From: Aradus depressus
Lineage: Eukaryota > Arthropoda > Insecta > Hemiptera > Aradidae
Direction of reading: 5' to 3'
NCBI GenBank assembly: GCA_963662175.1
Contig: OY759214.1
Location: forward strand, 5,456,001 to 5,520,000
Length of the DNA: 64,000 nucleotides
Part shown: positions 57,547 through 64,000 of the stretch, piece after piece
Layout of the letters: each line of letters opens with the position of its first letter
Position numbering within the stretch: position 1 is the stretch's first letter
The notes under the pieces: generated by a model
Told to the model about the DNA's origin: nothing
Database searches by the model: none
Seen by the model: only the letters and a program-made list of their open reading frames with translations
Translations under genes and position numbers: made by a program

Positions 57547-58136
57547 TGTTTGCGCCGGCAAATAATTTTCTTTTCATTTACATTTAATAGGTATATTGTT
57601 TTGTTTTCATTATGTAAACTCGAGATGAGTGTTATTATTTATATCAAATTGACCCCACCCCAAGCATAGGAGAGGATTACCTATGCTAAGCCCAGTGAGG
57701 TCAGTGTTCCATTTACTCCTGAGCAGTGAAGTATTACATCTACTCCTGGCCTGTGAGGTGTGCACCCTACATTGCACACACGCCCTTTTCATCCAGTAAG
57801 GTCCATGCACCTTTATATCGCCACTACCACGACTGTGGCCTGTCTCTACATCGAGACCCTCACAACATTAGCTGAGGATTTTGGACGAAACTGTGTGCTC
57901 ACGGGGGCCCCCCACCGGTATTTATTATATTCTATTATTGGCCAATAATTACTAAAACACTTGTGCATTATAAGTTGTTATTTTATGTCATTTCTCATGA
58001 ACATTCTAGGATTATTTATATTATTCCATTTATGTTTCTTTCATACAAATATATTGTCTTTTCATTTCATTTGCTTTTCATTTATTATTTATGAATTTTG
58101 GGACCGGACACTTAAAGGCTCCTCCCAGGTTCAACA
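57547..58136 (+). repeat. BEL 3' LTR
   Basis: 590 bp, one base different by eye from the 5' LTR, which indicates a recent insertion. Confidence 0.95.
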
Positions 58137-58759
58137 AAAGGGGTTGCTACATTGTGGAGAATTGCAATGTCCAGAATGTCCGGGAGGTACCTGGTCTGTG
58201 TGGGAAAAAATGTGGGTTCGTTGGGGGCAGATATAAGAAGTCCTAAGTTATTGCTGGAATCCAATAGTCGCTGTCCGTTGTTATTTGACACTCTGCAACC
58301 CCAGAAAGGATGTTTGCTGTTTAAGTCGCCAAGGAGAATTGTGGGATGTCCTGTAAAAATATTTTGTAAGTCCGTATGTATTAGTCTACAACTGGGACGC
58401 TAAGGACGATAAGCAGAAAATATGTATACGCTGGGATGATTTTTTAAAAACACTTCAATGCCGATGGCTTCAAGGTTTATGAGAGTGGGGGACAATATTT
58501 CATTATGTTTTGTGCTTTTTTTTATGCATATAGCTACTCCCCCAGATGCCACTCGAGCTTGTCGGTCAGTTCTGTACGTTGTATAGCCTGTTAGTGAGAA
58601 TTTGTCAGTCGGTGCTAGGTGAGTCTCAGTGATGCATACTATGTCAATATTATGTCGAGTTACGAAGTCCAAGAGTGTATTTCTTTTCTGTTTGAGTCCA
58701 TTTGCATTCCAATTTATCAGGGTGAATTCGTGGATGTTTGTGTATCTAGGGTTGGTCAT
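58137..58759 (-). pseudogene. Jockey ORF2 endonuclease, N-terminal part
   Basis: Start ATG 58759 overlaps the end of ORF1. LINWNANGLKQKRNTLLDFV is the usual first motif, CITETHL holds the catalytic Glu, and ASGGVAICIKKS follows. An in-frame TAG at 58400 interrupts after FSAYRP. The frame then continues with TILLGDLNSKHPFWGC (catalytic Asp and Asn) and LPDILDIAI up to the BEL insertion. It nicks the target for reverse transcription. Confidence 0.88.
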
Positions 58760-60089
58760 AGGAATTGTTGAGGAATTTTGTGAAAAATTGTGTGATAAAG
58801 TTCTTGATGTGTGAGATAAATGGTGCAATAATTTTAGGGATGATTTCAGATAGAATGGAGGTGAGCGAAGAGAGGGGGTCCTGTTGTGAGGCTGCGCTGG
58901 GTGGCGGGGCTCGGCGAGGTAGGGGCTGGGATGGAAGGTCGCCTCTAGAGCTGGTAAGAACCTCGGCATAAGAGACAGGAGGCTGTCCCTGGTAGTTTTT
59001 CACGGGTTTATTGTGAAACTGCGTTGTACGCTTAGAGTCTTGGATTTTTGCCAAATAGCGACAATGGCTATAGTTGGCGGTATGGTTCTCACTGCAGTTG
59101 GCTCATTTTGCAGCAGCCGATACAGCCTCAGGGCAATTTACTGTCTTATGTCCTCCTGCGCATTTCAAACATTTAGGGTCGAGGTGGCAAAAATTTTTAG
59201 TATGCCCATAGAGCTGACAATTGTGACATTGGGGGATCCTTTGAGACTTTCTCCTCGGTTCTACTGAAACAATGCTATAGTGGAGGTTGGTTAATTTAAA
59301 AATATTTTTTCCTGATGGGGTGTTATCTAATTCGACTGCACAAAGTGGGGTTGGATTTTTCTCTCTGTTAAGCAGCCTAGTCACTTTGAGAACGGGAAAG
59401 TTAGGTGTGAGTTCTGTCAGTATTTCTTCGTTGGTGAGTGAGTAGGGGGCGCCTCTAATAACTACGGAGAGCTTTTTTTCGTCTGGGTTTAAAAAAGTGA
59501 AATATTTTACGTTTGTCATGTCGTAGAATTTTGTTAATTTTCTGTAGTCGTCTATGTTAGTAAGTTGGATTTTAATTTTCTGTCGGCATTGTTGAGTGGT
59601 GAATGTTGAAGTAGCGACTTCCTGTATATCTTTAATTATCTGCTGGTAGTTTTCCGCGTCGCAGAGGAAAATTGGGGGTATTTTGATTTTGGGTGCAGGA
59701 TTTAAGTTTAGTTGGTTATTGTCGGCAGGGAGTGTGTCTAAGGGTGCGTAACGGTTTTGAGTGGTTATGGGGTTGGTGGTTAGTCTGTATCTGTTGTGTA
59801 GAGCGGCTGTGGCTGCAGTAGGTGTTGTGTTGCTTATAGTGGCTGTGCCATGTGTGTGGATGTCGGTCTCCATCGAGGCCGGGCTCGGCACTCTTCCTGA
59901 TTTGGGTACTACTATTGTAAAGGGCTCACCTTCGGTCTCCTCTCCACAAAGGGATGCACATTCGTCCGCCCAAGATTGTTTCAGGATAGCTGGAATTGAG
60001 TTTAATGATTGTGGGCTTCCTCTGTCCTTCTCCATCGTGGTTTTCATTCTTGTTCGTAAGGACGGCTTTAGTTTTACATTTTGAGTCAT
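58746..60089 (-). pseudogene. Jockey ORF1 (gag-like RNA-binding protein)
   Basis: About 447 codons from ATG 60089 with one in-frame TGA near 59103. The C-terminal half carries two CCHC knuckles: CHNCQLYGHTKNFCHLDPKC and CLKCAGGHKTVNC, after the conserved PFFV-like region (TNVKYFTFLNPDEKKLSVVI, RGAP). After the stop the same frame runs NYSHCRYLAKIQDSKR to a Pro- and Ser-rich end. The protein would coat element RNA. The stop falls just after the knuckles. Confidence 0.88.
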
Positions 60090-60170
60090 GAAAAACGGTT
60101 AAAAAGTATTTAAAATTACTTTAAAATGATTATTTTTAAGAGCATGAATTTTGGTTATGTTTTTGTTTGA

Positions 60171-60572
60171 AGCCTGAACAGCTGATCTCGTTTTTACAAA
60201 AAACTCAACACTCCAGCGATTAATAATTAACTTTAGAGTTTTTTAATATTTACCATGTGTGTATTTTTTACATCACAATATTTACCTTATATTTCCATTT
60301 ATTATTTATCTATCATAGTTGTTTATTATTATATAAAAAAGTAAATAACATTGATCACACGTTGCATTACAACAATAGTAACTTTTTGATGTCACTCTTT
60401 TAATTCAAGAATTTGTAAAAAGAAACTAGCATATGAGATGTGCGAGTCTTTCTGTCCCCTCCTCTTTTTGCAGTTACACTCCTACTGAACAGTGACTGTA
60501 GAATGCTAATGATATATATACTAATACGCACCATTATTCCATTGCCAACTTTTTTTTTTTTTTTTTGTAAAG
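60171..60572. other. putative intron; no gene seen
   Basis: AT-rich flank of the Jockey element. The stretch ends in about 18 T followed by GTAAAG, a strong pyrimidine tract plus acceptor for microexon G. CTCTTTTTGCAG at 60463-60474 is another possible acceptor but opens no phase-1 exon of useful length. Confidence 0.4.
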
Positions 60573-60659
60573 AATTGAGGCAGGTCACGAGTTTCAACAG
60601 CGATTCGCAACTGTTGACAGAGTGTATTGAAGAATTGATCAAGCTGGAACCTAGATTTG
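60573..60659 (+). CDS. microexon G, candidate (phase 1-1, 87 bp)
   Basis: Acceptor after a long T tract (GTAAAG, ends 60572), donor GTATGT at 60660, 29 codons, phase 1 on both sides. The peptide has a polar start and an acidic helix (SQLLTECIEELIKLEPRF). Intron bases GTATGTTGTGTTTCA match those after the exon at 63491 at 14 of 15 positions. Alternative acceptors inside the exon (60583, 60600) would not keep phase 1 and the length rule together. Confidence 0.6.
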
Positions 60660-61254
60660 GTATGTTGTGTTTCACATGTATAACTGTGGAAGCTGTCAAC
60701 GACTTTAAAGAAATGAAGCAGGTCGAGGTGCAGGACACAGGATTGTCCATTAGGGTGGGTCGAAAAAATCGATTTTTTTTTTCCGAACCGCTATAATGCG
60801 GAAAAGTTGCCTCATTTAAAAGGAAGAAAAACGACGTAAAAATTTTTAAAATCGGTTGACATCTTCCTTTGCGCATCATACTTGAAATTTATGGAAATTG
60901 ACAAAATTGAACATTTTTCGTCATTTTTTTAATATTACTTAAAATTCTACGATCGAGCCGCTATTGTTTTTAAGCTTATTTCACGATTTTCAATAAAGTT
61001 AAATAAATTAAAACATCACTAATAATTAAATGTTTTCTGGTCCCACAAAGTGTTCGAAAAACGAGAATTTACAACAATTTTGCAACTTTCACTGTGGAGC
61101 TCTTCGCCGGTTTTGTCACAACAAAACGAGCCAGAACTCACCACGAGAAGGTGGCTGCACGTGGAGTACCCCCTACCCAACCAACCATCCAAAGTAGGGG
61201 TGTGTTGTTTACATTATATTTTACAATTTCACAAACGGATTCAGTGAATCACAG

Positions 61255-61958
61255 TTACTTCTTCTGTTTCTTGTCAATATGTACAAGTTTAAAGACTGAC
61301 TTTTGGGAGAAATCATTCATAATCGCCCTTGATAAGAGCGTAGATCTAATATAGCCATCACTAGCTTCATGTACACATACTTTAGTTGAGACCTCGGTCA
61401 CAAGTTTGACACATCTCTCTACTGCCTCAGTGTGGCAGGGAAACTTTTTGATGCCTCTGATGGGCTTTGTATCAGAATTGATAAGTGATTTAATATCATT
61501 ATCACATACTTCCGTTAATATTGGGGGAGGATACAACGGGCAAGTATTCCAGTCAATAATTTCAGTGTAATCGGTTGCTTCAAAGTTTATCTTGGGTGGC
61601 ACGAAGTTTCTAAATCGTTTTCGTTTAAAATTCTCCTATATCCGAGCTCCCGAAGGTGTTCTCTGTCGTCAAAGATTATAGCCAACAGTATGTTTTCTGG
61701 ATGTGCAAAGAACGCATTGCGTTCAATTACTGGATTAACGATTTGAAGTAGGTCGTCAGATAAATACCGCGATGTTTGAATTGCTAGAAACACATGTTTA
61801 GGGCCGTCAGTAAAATATTTGTTCTTCTTGATGGTGAACCACACAGGCATGTATGATTCCAAGATGAAGATAACTATTTCTTCTGGGAACTTAAAACAAA
61901 TAGTTATCTTCATCTTGGAATCATACATGCCTGTGTGGTTCACCATCAAGAAGAACAA
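61255..61958 (-). pseudogene. transposon protein of unknown family, left-arm copy
   Basis: Two minus-strand frames (61958-61587 and 61602-61255) carry WFTIKKNKYFTDGPKHVFLA, RYLSDDLLQIVNPVIERNAF, HPENILLAIIFDDREHLREL and, after a frame change, KINFEATDYTEIIDW and PCHTEAVERCVKLVTEVS. I recognise this as a repeated arthropod protein family found in many insect genomes, without an assigned function; being inside terminal repeats it is presumably element-encoded. The N-terminal part is lost at the centre of the palindrome. Confidence 0.6.
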
Positions 61959-62560
61959 ATATTTTACTGACGGCCCTAAACATGTGTTTCTAGCAATTCA
62001 AACATCGCGGTATTTATCTGACGACCTACTTCAAATCGTTAATCCAGTAATTGAACGCAATGCGTTCATTGCACATCCAGAAAACATACTGTTGGCTATG
62101 ATCCTTGATGACAGAGAACACATTCGGGAGCTCGGATATAGGAGAATTTTAAAGGCAAGACAATGCACCTCTAAAGGAAAAACGATTTAGAAACATCGTG
62201 CCACCCAAGATAAACTTTGAAGCAACCGATTACACTGAAATTATTGACTGGAATACTTGTCCGTTGTATCCTCCCCAAATATTAACGGAAGTATGTGATA
62301 ATGATATTATCACTTATGATTAAATCACTTATCAATGCTGATACAAAGCCCATCAGAAGCATGAAAAAGTTTCCCTGCCACTGAGGCAGTAGAGAGATGT
62401 GTCAAACTTGTTACCGAGGCCTCAACTAAAGTATGTGGACATGAAGCTAGAGATGGCTATATTAGATCTACGCTCTTATCAAGGTCGATTATGAATGATT
62501 TCTCCCAAAAGTCAGTCTTTAAACTAGTACATATTGACAAGAAACAGAAGAAGTAACTGT
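61819..62560 (+). pseudogene. transposon protein of unknown family, right-arm copy
   Basis: Inverted partner of the left-arm gene. The frame is open at 61819-62190 and then broken: after RRILKARQCTSKGKT a stop, then pieces of KINFEATDYTEIIDW and further stops to about 62560. More decayed than the left arm. Confidence 0.6.
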
Positions 62561-63063
62561 GATTCACTGAATCCGTTTGTGAAATTGTAAAATATAATGT
62601 AAACAACACACCCCTACTTTGGATGGTTGGTTGGGTCGGGTGTGGGTGGAACTCGACGTGCAGCCACCTTCTCGTGGTGAGTTCTGGCTTTGTTGTGACA
62701 AAACGGGCGAAGAGCTCTACAGTGAAAGTTGCAAAATTGTTGTAAATTCCTGTTTTTCGAACACATTGTCGGACCAGAAAACATTTAATTATTAGTCATG
62801 TTTTAATTTATTTAACTTTATTGAATATCGTGAAATAAGCTTAAAAACAATAGCGGCTCGATCGTAGAATTTTAAGTTATATTAAAAAAATGACGAAAAA
62901 TGTTCAATTTTGTCAATTTCCATAAATTTCAAGTACGATGCGCAAAGGAAGAAGTCAACCGATTTTAAAAAAATTTACGTAGTTTTTCTTCTTTTTAAAT
63001 GAGGCAACTTTTCCGCACTATAGCGGTTCGGAAAAAAAATATAGATTTTTTCGACCCACCCTA

Positions 63064-63490
63064 TTGTCCATTTGAGCCATGGAATGTGGACGGAGAAAGC
63101 GGGTCATTGGCTATACACAGGTCAAGGCGGGCGATCAAAGCCAATAATTATCAGGCTGGCGGTAGGTGCGAAACGTTCTCCAGGAGATGATGTCAGTCAG
63201 AACTATGACACTGCGACCTGAGAGGGCGCCCAGCAGCCGGTCTCTGTTCTCAGACGTAGGAAAATATCTGCTGATCAATAGCAGCTTGCGTTGGCCACAG
63301 CTATATGTCTGGTGGGGAGATAATGGAGCATCATCACATTTATAATAATATTATATTATTATAATAACTGAGAATGAGAGACTAAACAAACATATTCAAC
63401 AATGGGTTCACTGAATTTCTGTCATTTTATTCGACTACATGACTTTCAAGTACCGTAACTAACGTTTATTTAACTTCTGTTTCTAACCAG
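63064..63490. other. putative intron; no gene seen
   Basis: The first part is the original flank of the foldback insertion (TTTGAGCCATGGAATGTGGA). The 63-aa frame at 62999-63190 straddles the element end and is not a gene. The stretch ends at CTTCTGTTTCTAACCAG, a good acceptor. Confidence 0.4.
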
Positions 63491-63589
63491 AAAACATCTA
63501 TAGACATAGGATTCACAACTACGAAAATGTACGGGAGAAACTTGATGTCCACCTCCAAAATCAAAAAACAATAAGGACGTATCTTCTAA
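63491..63589 (+). CDS. microexon H, candidate (phase 1-1, 99 bp)
   Basis: Acceptor GTTTCTAACCAG ends at 63490 and donor GTATGT starts at 63590; 33 codons, phase 1 on both sides, no stop. The peptide is basic and Tyr/His-containing (NIYRHRIHNYENVREKLDVH). The intron begins GTATGTTATGTTTCAGTTTT and goes on to TTTCAATGTCCTTAGGAA, paralogous over about 65 bases to the intron after microexon C. The gene probably continues beyond the window. Confidence 0.6.
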
Positions 63590-63659
63590 GTATGTTATGT
63601 TTCAGTTTTATAATATTTGAAAACTATAAAATATTTCAATGTCCTTAGGAACATTCTAC

Positions 63660-64000
63660 ATTTTTTTTTTTTTTTTTTTTTTCCGAGGGCTGATAGTGTC
63701 ACTGCGGCCAGAGTAGGCCTATTGTGTGCCCTGTGTGTGGGTTGGTCCTTACAGCAACCCTGCATCTTTAATAAAGTCCAGGATTCTGCTGCAGGTTCCC
63801 TCCATTATATGCTTCGGTTCCGTTATGGCAGACCCGAAGGCGTGAAATATTCTGCTTTCTAGTGCCCCGCACTGGCCTAGAATATAAACCGGAGTCTCAT
63901 TTTCCTGCACAGCGGGCTTCTAGCGATGCCCATATTGTGTAGGTGTTAGTTCATATGACAGTGTCCTGTAATCAGCCCTGTCATAGCTCTTAGATCCATT
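63660..64000 (-). pseudogene. non-LTR retrotransposon 3' end (continues beyond window)
   Basis: A run of about 22 T at 63661-63682 is the poly(A) tail of a minus-strand element. Minus-strand reading from 64000 gives LITGHCHMN..LHNMGIARSPLCRK, the 'LTGHcxLNxHLHxMGxxxsPxCR.C' segment that follows the RNase H domain in insect Jockey/I-like elements, and shortly after remnants of the final Cys-rich region. Frames are broken by stops. Confidence 0.7.

Larger units (their letters stand above)
41761..58136 (+). mobile_element. BEL/Pao LTR retrotransposon, carrying a nested insertion
   Basis: Two 590-bp LTRs (41761-42350 and 57547-58136) begin TGTTTGCGCCGGC and end GGTTCAACA. By eye they differ at one base (TATCACG against TACCACG). 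The 5-bp duplication AAAGG (41756-41760 and 58137-58141) interrupts the Jockey endonuclease. Element A (46835-57033) sits in its integrase gene. Without that insert the BEL element is about 6.2 kb. Confidence 0.95.
58137..60170 (-). mobile_element. Jockey-type non-LTR element, 5' portion
   Basis: 5' half of the element at 39558-41760, holding ORF1 and the endonuclease N-terminus. The 5' limit is not precise. Sequence to about 60230 (ACTCAACACTCCAGCGATTA) may be 5' UTR or flank. Confidence 0.85.
60751..63063. mobile_element. 2.3-kb foldback DNA transposon
   Basis: Ends are TAGGGTGGGTCGAAAAAATC and its near-complement, flanked by an 8-bp duplication TTGTCCAT (60743-60750 and 63064-63071). The two arms, about 1.13 kb each (60751-61880 and 61898-63063), are inverted copies with scattered substitutions and indels around a 17-bp centre. 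An 8-bp duplication is typical of hAT and P elements, but I cannot assign the superfamily. It lies in the putative intron between microexons G and H. Confidence 0.9.

Noticed and set aside
60475..60492. 18-bp phase-1 microexon after CTCTTTTTGCAG
   Set aside because: Borders fit but the donor (GTGACT) is poor and the segment is too short to distinguish from chance.
62999..63190. 63-aa frame at the right end of the foldback
   Set aside because: Begins inside the terminal repeat and runs into flank; no domain.

Overview
The window is arthropod (most likely insect) nuclear DNA, AT-rich and built mostly of mobile elements and tandem repeats. BEL/Pao, Jockey- and R1-type non-LTR elements, Penelope, mariner, PIF/Harbinger with MADF proteins, Helitron and tRNA-derived SINE pieces occur together, as is usual in insects. 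Nothing bacterial or viral in organisation is present. A species cannot be named from the sequence alone.

Layout. 1-5.5 kb: a SINE head, a 112-bp tandem array, a 3-kb hairpin enclosing a broken PIN-like/CXC gene, and a Gypsy integrase scrap. 5.5-9.1 kb: microsatellites and SINE pieces. 9.1-11.5 kb: three short exons. 11.7-16.5 kb: a Helitron, a Penelope 3' end with a hammerhead-like motif, an R1-like fragment, and a MITE holding a SINE block. 16.7-28.9 kb: a 43-bp satellite with a 200-N gap. 29.2-30.2 kb: a 92-bp array. 30.5-35 kb: old LTRs, a Harbinger element and transposase scraps. 35.7-36.9 kb: two more exon candidates. 37.2-38.9 kb: a mariner interrupted by a second Harbinger. 39.6-60.2 kb: four retroelements nested one inside another (Jockey, then BEL/Pao, then a gag-bearing LTR element, then a second gag-only LTR element); all three insertions keep exact target-site duplications. 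60.6-63.6 kb: two more exons on either side of a 2.3-kb foldback transposon. 63.7-64 kb: the 3' end of another non-LTR element.

The most interesting signal is on the + strand and is easily hidden by the transposons. At least six short open segments (66-132 bp), plus two weaker candidates, each lie between an AG acceptor and a GT donor. Each is a multiple of 3, and each begins and ends in intron phase 1. The introns just downstream of three or four of them are recognisably paralogous. I infer one gene of duplicated, symmetric phase-1 microexons spread over more than 54 kb, with the satellite array and the retroelement nest lying in its introns. The peptides match no family I recognise. The architecture resembles microexon-type secreted effector genes, but no function can be assigned from sequence.

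Apart from that gene, the coding sequences are transposon genes, most of them broken. Mature functional host genes of recognised identity were not found.
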